Position numbers and translations under genes: made by a program. A DNA stretch of 60,318 nucleotides from Bacteroidales bacterium (GTDB lineage Bacteria > Bacteroidota > Bacteroidia > Bacteroidales > Tenuifilaceae). The notes under the pieces were generated by a model, which made no database searches, was not told where the DNA came from, and saw only the letters and a program-made list of their open reading frames with translations. Below are positions 16,377-25,638 of the stretch, one piece after another (position 1 is the stretch's first letter; each line of letters begins with the position of its first letter). The DNA is taken from NCBI GenBank assembly GCA_018056955.1, contig JAGPEQ010000011.1, positions 1 through 60,318 of the forward strand, written 5' to 3'.

Positions 16377-18719
16377 ATGAAACTAAACGATCCTACAACG
16401 ATTAAAAAATTCAAAACCTGGTTTTGGGGAGCATTGGCATTCGGCTTCCTTTTTGTTGTTACAATATTTATCCTGATTGGGTTGGAGTTCTTTGGACCAT
16501 TGCCAACCTTTAGGGAACTCGAAAACCCCAAAAGCAACGTAGCCTCGGAGGTAATATCCGAGGATAACATAGTACTAGGCAACATTTACAAGGAATACCG
16601 AAGTTTTGTTGATTACAATGAGATTTCGCCCAATGTGATTAATGCACTGATTGCCACCGAAGATGTACGATTCCATAACCATAGTGGAATCGACTTTAAG
16701 GGGCTAGGTCGCGTAATGTTCAAAACCGTTCTTTTTGCCCAACGCTCAGCCGGAGGGGGTAGTACCATTACCCAACAGCTTGCCAAAAACCTTTTCCCAC
16801 GTGATATTTCGAGTAAACAGAACGTATTTGTAAGAACAGCCAAACTGATAATAACCAAATTTAAGGAGTGGATAACTGCTGTAAAACTAGAGCGGAACTA
16901 CACCAAGGAGGAGATTGCAGCCATGTACCTTAACGTGGTGGAGTTTGGCAGTAACTCGTTTGGCATTAAAGCAGCGGCTAAAACATTTTTTAATACAACT
17001 CCCGACTCACTAACCATTGATCAGGCTGCCCTACTTGTGGGTGTGGTTAATGCACCTACTCGGTACAGCCCAGTGCGTAACCCAGAAAATGCAAAACAAC
17101 GCAGAAATGTTGTGCTTGGGCAAATGCTTAAATACGGTTACATAAATCAAGAGCAGTTCGATTCCATATCAAAACTGCCCATTGTACTTAAATATCAAGC
17201 ACAGGATCATAACCAGGGAACTGCTACCTACTTCAGGGAGATGTTGCGATTGTTCATGACTGCATCAAAACCCAATCCCAAGCGCTACTGGTCGCAGCAG
17301 CTTTATAGGGAAGATTCCCTGCTGTGGGAAACTAATCCCCTTTACGGGTGGTGCAATAAGAACACCAAACCCGATGGCACTCCTTACAATGTTTACACCG
17401 ATGGGCTGAAGATATACACCACCGTTAACTCTCGCATGCAAAGGTATGCCGAAGAGGCACTTGCCGAGCATCTTAAAAACGACCTCCAACCGGCACTTGA
17501 CAAGGAAATTAAGGCTCGCGGAGGAAGAATTTTTTACGATATTACTCCCGAACAGGCCGACCATATAATTTATCTTGCAATGCGGCAAACGCAAAGGTAT
17601 AGGGGTCTTGTTGCCTCAGGTGCTTCGCGCGATAGCATAATGGCTAACTTCAATGAGAAAATACCCATGCGGGTGTTTTCATGGAAAGGTGAGCGCGATA
17701 CTCTTATGTCGCCCCTTGACTCCATAAGGTACTACAAGCGATTCCTGCGTTCAAGTTTTATGGCAATGGATCCCCATAACGGTCATGTAAAAGCCTACGT
17801 CGGTGGTCCTGATTTTAAGCACTTTAAGTACGATATGGTTCGGCAGGGGAAACGACAGGTTGGTTCAACCATCAAACCATTCCTTTATACCTTAGCCATG
17901 CAGGAAGGATATTCGCCCTGCACCAAGGTGCCCAATGTTACACAAACCTTTGTGGTGGGCGATACCATTTGGGCGCCCAAAAACTCGGGTAGCACCAAGT
18001 ACGATGGCCAAATGGTCACACTAAAATGGGGCTTGTCCAACTCGGTTAACAACATCTCTGCATGGATCATGAAGCAGTTTGCGCCAAGCGCTGTGGTGGA
18101 AATGATTCATCAACTTGGTATAAAGAGCTACATTGAACCTGTTCCCTCAATAATACTTGGTACATTTGAGTTCAGCCTTTATGAAATGGTAGGTGCATAT
18201 GGAACTTATGTGAATAAAGGTGTTCAGGTGGAACCAATATTTGTTACGCGCATTGAGGATAAAAACGGAAATGTGCTGGCAACCTTTAACACCAAAAAAA
18301 ACGAAGCCATTAGTGAGCAAACAGCATACCTCATGATAAACCTGCTTGAAAGCGTTGTTAATCAAGGTACAGGGGTTCGCTTGCGGTTGAAGTATCAGCT
18401 GCCCGGAAAGATAGGTGGAAAAACCGGAACAACCCAGCATCACTCTGACGGTTGGTTTATGGGCGTTACCCCAAATCTTGTTGCAGGAGTTTGGACTGGT
18501 GCCGAGGACCGTTCGGTTCACTTCCAGAACCTCGCCTTAGGACAAGGGGCTAACATGGCTCTCCCTATCTTTGGTTTGTTTATGCAAAAGGTTTATGCTG
18601 ACCCCTCGCTAGGTATATCGCCCAACGACGATTGGCAAAGACCAATACTGCCGGGCAATATCAGCATTAACTGTGAAAATGAAACTAATTACGAAATAAA
18701 CGAAATAGAAATCTACTAA
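16377..18719 (+). CDS. Bifunctional peptidoglycan glycosyltransferase/transpeptidase PBP1A
   Basis: A 780-residue class A penicillin-binding protein with one transmembrane helix (about 15-38). The GT51 domain has ATEDVRFHNHSGIDFKG (catalytic Glu near 94) and GGGSTITQQLAKNLF; then KLERNYTKEEIAAMYLN. The transpeptidase domain shows SxxK (STIKPF near 496), SxN (SNSVNN near 553) and KTG (KTGTTQ near 681). It polymerises and crosslinks peptidoglycan at the inner membrane. Its TAA stop overlaps the stop of the convergent ABC gene by 4 bp. The 85-codon minus ORF over its start is a shadow. Confidence 0.94.
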   Translation: MKLNDPTTIKKFKTWFWGALAFGFLFVVTIFILIGLEFFGPLPTFRELENPKSNVASEVISEDNIVLGNIYKEYRSFVDYNEISPNVINALIATEDVRFHNHSGIDFKGLGRVMFKTVLFAQRSAGGGSTITQQLAKNLFPRDISSKQNVFVRTAKLIITKFKEWITAVKLERNYTKEEIAAMYLNVVEFGSNSFGIKAAAKTFFNTTPDSLTIDQAALLVGVVNAPTRYSPVRNPENAKQRRNVVLGQMLKYGYINQEQFDSISKLPIVLKYQAQDHNQGTATYFREMLRLFMTASKPNPKRYWSQQLYREDSLLWETNPLYGWCNKNTKPDGTPYNVYTDGLKIYTTVNSRMQRYAEEALAEHLKNDLQPALDKEIKARGGRIFYDITPEQADHIIYLAMRQTQRYRGLVASGASRDSIMANFNEKIPMRVFSWKGERDTLMSPLDSIRYYKRFLRSSFMAMDPHNGHVKAYVGGPDFKHFKYDMVRQGKRQVGSTIKPFLYTLAMQEGYSPCTKVPNVTQTFVVGDTIWAPKNSGSTKYDGQMVTLKWGLSNSVNNISAWIMKQFAPSAVVEMIHQLGIKSYIEPVPSIILGTFEFSLYEMVGAYGTYVNKGVQVEPIFVTRIEDKNGNVLATFNTKKNEAISEQTAYLMINLLESVVNQGTGVRLRLKYQLPGKIGGKTGTTQHHSDGWFMGVTPNLVAGVWTGAEDRSVHFQNLALGQGANMALPIFGLFMQKVYADPSLGISPNDDWQRPILPGNISINCENETNYEINEIEIY

Positions 18720-20308
18720 AGCGATTTACCAGGAATTGCATCGATAAGCAACTGCGTATATACACTTTGGGGCCTGCTAAATATCTCCTCGGCAGGCCCT
18801 TGTTCTTCGATACTGCCTCTATTTAAAACTATTACCCTTGAACAAATACTCCGCACTACCGATAAGTCGTGGGAGATAAAAAGGTAGGTTAACCCCATTC
18901 CCTTTTTTAGCTCCTGAAGCAAATCAAGCATCTGGGCCTGAGTTGATACATCAAGCGCTGAAAGGATCTCATCGCAAACTAAAATTTTTGGTTTGAGAAC
19001 CAGTGCACGAGCAATAACAATCCTTTGCCTTTGTCCCCCGGAGAACTCGTGAGGGTAGCGATTAATACTGTCAGCTGGCAAGCTAACCATTTGAAGTAAT
19101 TCCTCAACCGCCTTCCGGGCCTCCCTTTTACCTCCCAAACCATGATAGATAAAAGGCTCCATTATGGCCTGGCCTATGGTTAGCCTCGGATTTAGCGATG
19201 AGTATGGGTCCTGAAAAATAAGCTGAACCTCGCGTCGAAAATTAAGCAGATTGCTCCCTTTTAGGCTGCTCAATGGTTCCCCATTATATTCAATGGTTCC
19301 GCTTTGGGTTTCGATTAATTTTACCAAAGTACGACCAATGGTACTTTTACCTGAACCCGACTCGCCCACCAGACCTAAAGTTTCGCCTTTAAATAAAGTA
19401 AATGAAACATCGCTAATTGCCTTAAAGCCCTTTTTAAACCAGCTATTGCTACCGTATTCTACATTGATTGAATTTACACGGAAAATGGGTTCAGGCTCAT
19501 TTGTGACACTTGCTGTTGTAGTAACAGGTTGATTTATCCGTTTACGGAACTCAATAAGCCGACGGGTGTATGGATGTGTAGGATTGTTAAAAATTTCGGT
19601 TACAGCGCCCTGCTCAACAATTTGTCCCTTCTGCATAACCATAATTCTATCGGCAACCTCAGCAACTACTGACAAATCATGAGTGATGAAGATAATGCCT
19701 ATTTGATGCCTTTGGCGAATATCCTTCAGTAGCTGTAAAATGCTCTTTTGAACGGTAACGTCGAGGGCGGTGGTTGGCTCGTCGGCAATAAGGATACGGG
19801 GGTTACCCGCAAGTGCCATGGCTATCATAACCCTTTGCTTTTGACCTCCGCTAAGCTGGTGCGGATAGCTGCTATAAACCTTAGCAGGATCGGTTAATTG
19901 CATTTCCGCAAGCAACTGTATGCATCGCTCTTTAGCCTTTGCGCCCCTAAGATTGGAATGTAGCTCAACAGCCTCCGATATTTGCTTACCACATATCATG
20001 GAAGGGTTAAGGCTGGTTTGGGGTTCCTGAAAAATCATTGCAATGCCTTGTCCCCTGATTTGCCGATGCGTTTTACTATCAACTTTTAAAAGATCGACCT
20101 GCCCTTTTTCAGTGCTGAAAGATGCTGAACCACCTTCCACTTTTGCATTGGGTGGCAACAACCCCATAAGGGCTAACGATGTTACCGATTTTCCCGATCC
20201 CGATTCGCCAACAAATCCAAGTATTTCGCCGGGCATCAAGCTAAAACTTATCCCTGAAACCACCGGGTTGCCAGAAAACGATACTGTGAGATCGGATACC
20301 TTTAGCAT
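18716..20308 (-). CDS. Fused double-ATPase ABC protein, dipeptide/oligopeptide type (DppD-DppF-like)
   Basis: A 530-residue tandem ABC ATPase. First half: Walker A GESGSGKS at 34-41, [27 protein letters not shown]. Second half: a second GESGSGKS near 320, [15 protein letters not shown] and a Walker B reading [10 protein letters not shown]. Each half carries the extended C-terminal segments ([18 protein letters not shown] and the related [11 protein letters not shown]) typical of nickel/peptide importers such as YejF/GsiA. Permease and binding protein genes are absent here, so it is an orphan ATPase pair. It overlaps the upstream FAD dehydrogenase gene by one base (TGATG), implying coupling. 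Confidence 0.87.
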   Translation of the reverse strand: MLKVSDLTVSFSGNPVVSGISFSLMPGEILGFVGESGSGKSVTSLALMGLLPPNAKVEGGSASFSTEKGQVDLLKVDSKTHRQIRGQGIAMIFQEPQTSLNPSMICGKQISEAVELHSNLRGAKAKERCIQLLAEMQLTDPAKVYSSYPHQLSGGQKQRVMIAMALAGNPRILIADEPTTALDVTVQKSILQLLKDIRQRHQIGIIFITHDLSVVAEVADRIMVMQKGQIVEQGAVTEIFNNPTHPYTRRLIEFRKRINQPVTTTASVTNEPEPIFRVNSINVEYGSNSWFKKGFKAISDVSFTLFKGETLGLVGESGSGKSTIGRTLVKLIETQSGTIEYNGEPLSSLKGSNLLNFRREVQLIFQDPYSSLNPRLTIGQAIMEPFIYHGLGGKREARKAVEELLQMVSLPADSINRYPHEFSGGQRQRIVIARALVLKPKILVCDEILSALDVSTQAQMLDLLQELKKGMGLTYLFISHDLSVVRSICSRVIVLNRGSIEEQGPAEEIFSRPQSVYTQLLIDAIPGKSL

Positions 20309-21576
20309 CAGATATCAACATTAAAATTGTTGGACTGTATGGCTTCGGCCATCAGGTAACCATGTGCTGTTGCATAGATTATGGAACGGGTTGCCCCTGA
20401 GCAATCGCCAATAAACTTCAACCTTGCCGAAATCTGATTATTTAGCCTATTGGAGTAGAACTTTATTTCGGGAGCATATACTAGATTGTCGTTGTTGGCC
20501 ACCCCGGGAATAACCGTGTTCAGATTTTCAATAAAATCAATTATGCTCTCAATGATCCTACGTGGAAATGCAAGGTTTATATCACCTAAAATGTATTTTT
20601 CGGGCTCAAGGGTTGGATGAACCCGGTAAAGGTTTTTAGTGCGTTTTGATTCCTTAAAGTGGCTGTAGGTTTGTAGTATTACTTTCCCCTCACCCGCCAA
20701 AAGGTTCGATAGTTTAGCAATGTATGAGCCATAGCCAATGGGATCGTTGAACGGTTCGGTTAGCACAAGCGATGCCAGAATGGCAAAGTTGGTATTCCCG
20801 CTTTTTTCGCGCATCTTGGCATGTCCGTTAACCGTGGTGAAATCGCCATAGTTCTCAGTAACCACAAACCCCGATGGGTTGTTGCAGAACGTACGAACCA
20901 TGTAACCGGTACGGCTTTTGTATTTCACCTTGAATTCATACATCTCACGGTTAATTTCATCCACAATGTGGTTGGGTAACTCGTAGCGAATACCCAAATC
21001 AACCTTAGTATTATTCTTTATAAGCTGTGGATATTCCGAGATGGTTCTGTTAATCAGCTTATGCCCACTCCTACCAACCGCTATAACCGCCATATCGAAC
21101 CGATCGGTTCCGTTAACTATTACACCATCAGGTTGCTCTTTTACCTCAGTTACCTCAGTGCTAAAATGAAAGTGGATATTAGCCGATTTGCAAAATTGCT
21201 CATAGATATTGAAGAGAACCTCCTTGAGCTGATCGGTTCCAATGTGGAAGAATTGCGATGAAATGGGTAGAAATCCTTTTTCGTAGAATTTACGGTAGTA
21301 ATCCTCCGATGCGAATGAGTTGCCGGTTTCAACCTCACGCTTATCCGTAAAATTGATGTAGTACTCAACAAACCTATGCTGCAGCAAGGGATCAATATAA
21401 ATTTCACCTCCCATCTCGGTTGATACAAATAGCTTTCCATCGGCACGTATGCCCGATATGCTGGACGAGTAGATATCGTTGCTTTTCTCAAAAACGTGCA
21501 CCTCGTGGTTGCTATTCTTTAACTTCTCGAGCAGCCCGATGGCTGCTGCTCCAAAACCGATAACCGCAATTCTCAT
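20308..21576 (-). CDS. FAD-dependent dehydrogenase (COG2509-like)
   Basis: A 422-residue flavoprotein with an N-terminal dinucleotide fold (IAVIGFGAAAIGLLEKL, then acidic Glu at the end of beta2) and the FAD-contacting C-terminal segment LKFIGDCSGATRSIIYATAHGYLMAEAI. The middle includes AVIAVGRSGHKLI, typical of uncharacterised FAD-dependent dehydrogenases of the HI0933/COG2509 type. No cysteine pair for disulfide reduction is evident, and the substrate is unknown. It is translationally coupled to the downstream ABC ATPase and lies 11 bp downstream of radA. Confidence 0.72.
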   Translation of the reverse strand: MRIAVIGFGAAAIGLLEKLKNSNHEVHVFEKSNDIYSSSISGIRADGKLFVSTEMGGEIYIDPLLQHRFVEYYINFTDKREVETGNSFASEDYYRKFYEKGFLPISSQFFHIGTDQLKEVLFNIYEQFCKSANIHFHFSTEVTEVKEQPDGVIVNGTDRFDMAVIAVGRSGHKLINRTISEYPQLIKNNTKVDLGIRYELPNHIVDEINREMYEFKVKYKSRTGYMVRTFCNNPSGFVVTENYGDFTTVNGHAKMREKSGNTNFAILASLVLTEPFNDPIGYGSYIAKLSNLLAGEGKVILQTYSHFKESKRTKNLYRVHPTLEPEKYILGDINLAFPRRIIESIIDFIENLNTVIPGVANNDNLVYAPEIKFYSNRLNNQISARLKFIGDCSGATRSIIYATAHGYLMAEAIQSNNFNVDI

Positions 21577-21587
21577 ATCAATTATTT

Positions 21588-22967
21588 TTAGTCCACGGAT
21601 TCCCGTCCAAATAAGAGTCGAATTAACTCCTCAATTCTCCCGATTGGAATAATCTTACAGTTTTTATTTCCGTTATCGAGCCCTTTGGTATTGTAGCGCG
21701 ATACAAACATGCGGGTCATCCCTAGTTTATTGGCCTCAGCCACACGTTGGTCGAGACGGTTCACAGGGCGAATTTCGCCAGAAAGGCCAACCTCCGCAGC
21801 AAAGCATGTTGTGCCAGGTATTGCAACATCGAGCGTTGACGATAGTATGGCTGCAATAACAGCAAGGTCAATAGCCGGATCGCTAACCTTAAGCCCTCCG
21901 GCAATGTTCAGGAAAACATCCTTGTTGGCAAGCCTAAAACCTGCGCGACGCTCAAGAACAGCCAAAAGCATGTTAAGCCTTCGCTGGTCAAAGCCTGTGG
22001 TGGATCGCTGAGGTGTACCGTAAACCGCTGTGCTAACCAGCGCCTGAGTCTCAATTAGAAATGGTCTTGCACCATCGATTGTAGCGGCAACTGCAATGCC
22101 GCTAAGCTGCTCATCGCGGTGCGATAGTAATATCTCCGATGGATTGGTTACCTCAACCAAGCCACTGTTTTGCATCTCAAAAATCCCAATCTCCGATGTT
22201 GAGCCAAACCGATTCTTTGATGAACGTAAGATTCGGTAAAGGTAGTTCTGATCGCCCTCAAACTGTAATACCACATCAACAATATGCTCCAGCACCTTGG
22301 GGCCAGCTATGCTACCATCCTTGGTTATGTGACCAATAAGTATGACGGGAACACCCGATGTTTTTGCGTAACGCAATAGCGTGGCAGCCGTTTCGCGAAT
22401 CTGCGAAACGCTTCCCGGCGACGACTCAATTGTATCGGTGTACAGGGTTTGAATGGAGTCTATAACAATTAAATCGGGCTGAACATTCTCAATCTGGGTG
22501 AGTATATTCTCCAAAAGCGTTTCGTTCAGGATTAGGCAATCCTGATTGGCAGGGTTAATCCTATCGGCACGGATTTTCACCTGACGGGCACTCTCCTCGC
22601 CCGAAACGTAAAGCACCTTTTGGTGATCCATACCCAGGGCAAGCTGCAAAGCTAAAGTTGATTTTCCTATGCCCGGTTCACCTCCAAGCAAAACAATTGA
22701 ACCAGGAACAATTCCCCCTCCTAGTATTCGGTTTAGCTCGCCTATGCGGGTATCGATGCGCTTCTCATTGCTGGTTTCAATCTCCTTTAAGGGCTTTGGT
22801 ATTGCATTGCGGGAAACCTCTACCAGTCCTGGTCGGCTTTTGGACTCCTTGGTTATCCGCTCCTCTACAAAGGTGTTCCACTCATTGCACGAGGGGCAGC
22901 GCCCCAGCCATTTTACCGACTCGGCCCCGCAATTCTGGCAAACGTAAACGCTCTTAGTTTTAGCCAC
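21588..22967 (-). CDS. radA: DNA repair protein RadA, GTG start
   Basis: A 459-residue RecA-family helicase-like protein acting in recombination intermediate processing. N-terminal C4 zinc finger (Cys10, 13, 24, 27), Walker A GEPGIGKS at 96-103, the RadA-specific KNRFG motif at about 251-255, and a C-terminal Lon-protease-like domain (IAVAATIDGARPFLIETQALVS, GLSGEIRPV). The start is GTG, immediately adjacent to the TAG stop of the upstream nucleotidyltransferase-like gene, so its translation is probably coupled. Confidence 0.95.
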   Translation of the reverse strand: MAKTKSVYVCQNCGAESVKWLGRCPSCNEWNTFVEERITKESKSRPGLVEVSRNAIPKPLKEIETSNEKRIDTRIGELNRILGGGIVPGSIVLLGGEPGIGKSTLALQLALGMDHQKVLYVSGEESARQVKIRADRINPANQDCLILNETLLENILTQIENVQPDLIVIDSIQTLYTDTIESSPGSVSQIRETAATLLRYAKTSGVPVILIGHITKDGSIAGPKVLEHIVDVVLQFEGDQNYLYRILRSSKNRFGSTSEIGIFEMQNSGLVEVTNPSEILLSHRDEQLSGIAVAATIDGARPFLIETQALVSTAVYGTPQRSTTGFDQRRLNMLLAVLERRAGFRLANKDVFLNIAGGLKVSDPAIDLAVIAAILSSTLDVAIPGTTCFAAEVGLSGEIRPVNRLDQRVAEANKLGMTRMFVSRYNTKGLDNGNKNCKIIPIGRIEELIRLLFGRESVD

Positions 22968-23447
22968 CTACTTATACTTTGAAATGATATCGTCGATACT
23001 GGTGGTGCTACCCGTGAAAATCTCGACACGGCCTCCCCACTCCTTAACCACCTCAAGGGCTTTCTTATCGGTTTCGGATGCATGCGCACAGCAAACTGCC
23101 ACAGCAGGTTTTGTCCTGCGGAGGAAATCTTCAACCCCTTCATTGCAAATATGCACTGCTGAAACCAGCTGATGCGCCGAAACCATTGCAGCCCGTTGAT
23201 CCTGATTATAAATTGGAAATTTTTCGCCTTTTTCGGCCTTAACATCGGTATCGGGCTTAACGCCTACTGCCAACTCCTGACCTAACTCAGAGGCAAAGGT
23301 GATTAGGTCAAAAACCGACGGGTGAAAAACATCAAAGGTGCCATAAAGGGCTACTACCGAACGCGATTTAAAGTTCCAAAATGCTACCATTCGGTCGTAC
23401 TCTACACCACTAAGTATTTTTTTCGAAAGAATTTCTCTTTTATCCAT
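22968..23447 (-). CDS. Nucleotidyltransferase-fold protein (HldE/RfaE C-domain-like) with degenerate HxGH
   Basis: A 159-residue protein. The core resembles the ADP-heptose synthase/glycerol-3-P cytidylyltransferase fold: GTFDVFH at 36-42 in place of GxFDxxHxGH, NQDQRAAM in place of NPLEQRMAV, a late GGRVEIF strand and STTSIDDII in place of the ISSTxI motif. The HxGH motif is HPSV (42-45): the glycine and second histidine used for nucleotide binding are missing. Either substrate use has changed or catalysis is lost. It directly precedes radA with no gap. Confidence 0.65.
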   Translation of the reverse strand: MDKREILSKKILSGVEYDRMVAFWNFKSRSVVALYGTFDVFHPSVFDLITFASELGQELAVGVKPDTDVKAEKGEKFPIYNQDQRAAMVSAHQLVSAVHICNEGVEDFLRRTKPAVAVCCAHASETDKKALEVVKEWGGRVEIFTGSTTSIDDIISKYK

Positions 23448-23517
23448 AAAGCAAAACGTTTAAAGATTTAAGCAAGTAAAAATACAAATTTTCAGAGATA
23501 ATGGGTGAAAATCAAGT

Positions 23518-23830
23518 TTGGTATTTAGCGTTTAGCGTTTGATTGCAGACAAAAAGAGGGTTTGACGGAAAGCGGGAAGGAAGGATAAAGGTTAAAGGAT
23601 AAAGAATAAGGGATAATGGATAAAGGATAAAGGCTAAAAGTTAATGGTTTAAGGTTGACCTGTGACCCGTTCTGAAATATTGGGATAGACTACTCTGAAA
23701 CATCCTGTCATGCTGAGCTCGCCGAAGCATCTCTTTGCTCCTTTATCGCTTTTACCCTTTACTGAAATCCTTCGCTCCCCGCCAAGGCGAGACAGAGCGC
23801 TCAGGATGAAAGTTTTAGCTGTTCGTTGAT
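23518..23830. repeat. Intergenic repeat block (rows of short degenerate repeats)
   Basis: The 413-bp spacer 23448-23860 has no convincing gene. From about 23518 it contains TTTAGCGTTTAGCG, then a degenerate A/G-rich tandem of units like GGATAAAGGATAAAGG (about 23578-23650), then a segment around 23700-23735 (TGTCATGCTGAGCTCGCCGA, AGCATCTCTTT) that matches in reverse orientation the segments at 54314-54345 and 54420-54455, and another variant ending at CGCTCAGGATGAAAG. These are dispersed intergenic elements also seen at 25500, 29580 and 53.4-55 kb. Confidence 0.6.
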
Positions 23831-23860
23831 GGTGAATTCATGACCCCAGCATTCTCTTTC

Positions 23861-24850
23861 TTAACTTTTCTTTTTCGCCTCAGCCATTAGTTGAACCGTT
23901 TGGGTAATGGGTGTGAATGTAAACCCAAGTGCTTTAATTTTATCGGATGAGTAGTACGATTTTGTAAATGCCGATTTGAGGTTACTTTTTGATATTCTTC
24001 CGGCTGTAAGAATGAAAATCAGCGGGTAAAGAACATGTATTAATGCCAAAGGTATCTTTATAAAAGGTTTTCTATTGTTGGAAACATTAGCGATTAAAGT
24101 AAAAAGTTCCCTGAAGCCAAGGTTTTCTGAATTAAGAACAAATCGCTCTCCGCTAACCTCGGTGTTTAGAGTAAGAAAGACCATGGCTTTTGCCACATCG
24201 CGAACATCAACATAACCGGTTACGCCATCGGTATAAAATGGCATCCCTTTCGATACTATGCTGAACAGCTGTCCACTACCCGAATTCCATCGTCCGGGAC
24301 CGAGAATTACTGAAGGATTAACTATTACCACTCTTAACCCCTGTTCAAAACCACGCCAAGCCTCGTTTTCACCTAAAAACTTGCTTCGGGCATAGGCACT
24401 CTGTCCCTTACTTTTTTGCCACTTGCAGCTCTCATCAATTACTCCCAAGTCGTTCCTTTCGCCTAGGGCTGCAATGGAGCTAACGTGGCACAACGTTTTA
24501 ACCCCATTCTCAAGACAGGCATCCACAACATTAGCAGTCCCACGAACATTGGTGGCAAGTATGTTCTGCTCCTGCGATGGGCTAAACGAGACCGTAGCGG
24601 CTGTATGAAAAACGGTTGATACGCCCTTAGTAGCCTCAACCAACGATTGGTAATCTAACACCTCAGCATCAACCCATTCAATCAGATTTAGTAAGTCCGA
24701 AGAATTAGCGGTGTATAGTGAGAAAACCCACTCTACAAAATGCGTTTTTGAGTTTGCCCTTCGGGTAGCTCTAACCTTGTGCCCCCCTGAACACAGCTCA
24801 TAAAGCAAATGAGCACCTACGAGTCCAGTAGCACCAGTTACAAGTATCAT
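23861..24850 (-). CDS. NAD(P)-dependent epimerase/reductase of the extended SDR family
   Basis: I choose ATG 24850 (329 residues), where MILVTGATGLVGAHLLYEL begins the Rossmann fold; the ORF can extend to 24895 but then would overlap the upstream gene. Motifs: TGATGLVG, the extended-SDR HTAATVSF segment, CHVSSIAALG, and catalytic Tyr-x3-Lys in SAYARSKFLGE. It resembles dihydroflavonol-4-reductase/3-beta-HSD-like proteins common in Bacteroidota with unknown substrate. The upstream PPOX-fold gene ends 14 bp away, so they probably form a two-gene unit. Confidence 0.8.
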   Translation of the reverse strand: MILVTGATGLVGAHLLYELCSGGHKVRATRRANSKTHFVEWVFSLYTANSSDLLNLIEWVDAEVLDYQSLVEATKGVSTVFHTAATVSFSPSQEQNILATNVRGTANVVDACLENGVKTLCHVSSIAALGERNDLGVIDESCKWQKSKGQSAYARSKFLGENEAWRGFEQGLRVVIVNPSVILGPGRWNSGSGQLFSIVSKGMPFYTDGVTGYVDVRDVAKAMVFLTLNTEVSGERFVLNSENLGFRELFTLIANVSNNRKPFIKIPLALIHVLYPLIFILTAGRISKSNLKSAFTKSYYSSDKIKALGFTFTPITQTVQLMAEAKKKS

Positions 24851-24864
24851 ACTGTTGGGTGAAT

Positions 24865-25311
24865 TTATTTCTGGAACGATAGGTCCTTTGACCAAATTAG
24901 CTTTTTACCAAACCCTAACCGGTTATCGGTCATCTTTAAGTAGGTAAGGTCAACAACCCATAGGTGGGTTTCCATTAGCATGGCAATTGGAAAACGCTTA
25001 AGGTAAGCCTTCTTGGCTCTCTCATGCAGTTCGCCTTGTGGTTGTGATATTATTCCCTGAAACTGCACTCCCTGGATTTTGCCAATGATGCTTGTTTCAA
25101 GCACAATAGTCCCCGCAACGTAGATATTATGACTGGCCTGTTGGATGTGTTTGGTGTCGAAATCGGAAGTAAACACAAGACTGTTTTCATCGTCCATGTA
25201 AACATAGAAACAGTTAGCGCACCAGGGTTCCTCGTTGAAACTTGTAGCCAGCGTTAAAACATGATGCTCGTTGATAAACTCAACAATCCTGCTATCGGGT
25301 TTTTCGGCCAT
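24865..25311 (-). CDS. Pyridoxamine 5-phosphate oxidase-fold (YhbP-like) flavin protein
   Basis: A 148-residue split-barrel protein. The opening RIVEFINEHHVLTLATSFNE followed by PWCANCFYVYMDDENSLVFTSD is the PPOX/FMN-binding split barrel pattern (beta strands ending in TSD and the KHIQQA helix). The short family (YhbP type) contains FMN- or haem-binding proteins of unclear function; the substrate is not predictable. Located directly upstream of the SDR gene. Confidence 0.78.
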   Translation of the reverse strand: MAEKPDSRIVEFINEHHVLTLATSFNEEPWCANCFYVYMDDENSLVFTSDFDTKHIQQASHNIYVAGTIVLETSIIGKIQGVQFQGIISQPQGELHERAKKAYLKRFPIAMLMETHLWVVDLTYLKMTDNRLGFGKKLIWSKDLSFQK

Positions 25312-25638
25312 GATAAACTTTTAATCAAGCAAAGGTAAAAAATTTAGTTGATAGTTGGTAGTTGATAGTTGGTAGTGAAAATACACTTTGCCCTGCCCCT
25401 CTGGGTGTAGTTATTTGTTGTTCGGGTTTATTTAAACGGCTCTCTCTACATTTCTCTAACTTCCTCAAGCTTCTTTATAACTTCTTCTCAATTCCACTTT
25501 CAAATGAGATTCCTCGCTAGGCTCCTAATGACAATAGGGGTTGCTCGATTTCGTTTAACGGCTTACGGCTTACGTTTAACGCTCTATACTCCTCTAACTT
25601 CCTCACATTCTCCAATGCCCCTATTACTATACACTAAC
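25312..25638. repeat. Intergenic spacer with dispersed repeats
   Basis: A 327-bp spacer without a supported gene. 25348-25378 holds two tandem copies of a TAGTTGATAGTTGG unit, the reverse complement of the CAACTATCAACCA family found at 29650, 35900, 53640, 54840, 55960 and 60110. Near 25501 AATGAGATTCCTCG matches in reverse the CGAGGAATCTCATT at 54389 and 54508. A TTAACGGCTTACGGCTTACG stretch around 25556 is a further micro-repeat. Confidence 0.55.

Noticed and set aside
24851-24895. Upstream start of the SDR gene at 24895
   Set aside because: It would overlap the upstream PPOX gene by 31 bp and adds residues ahead of the Rossmann fold; 24850 fits better.
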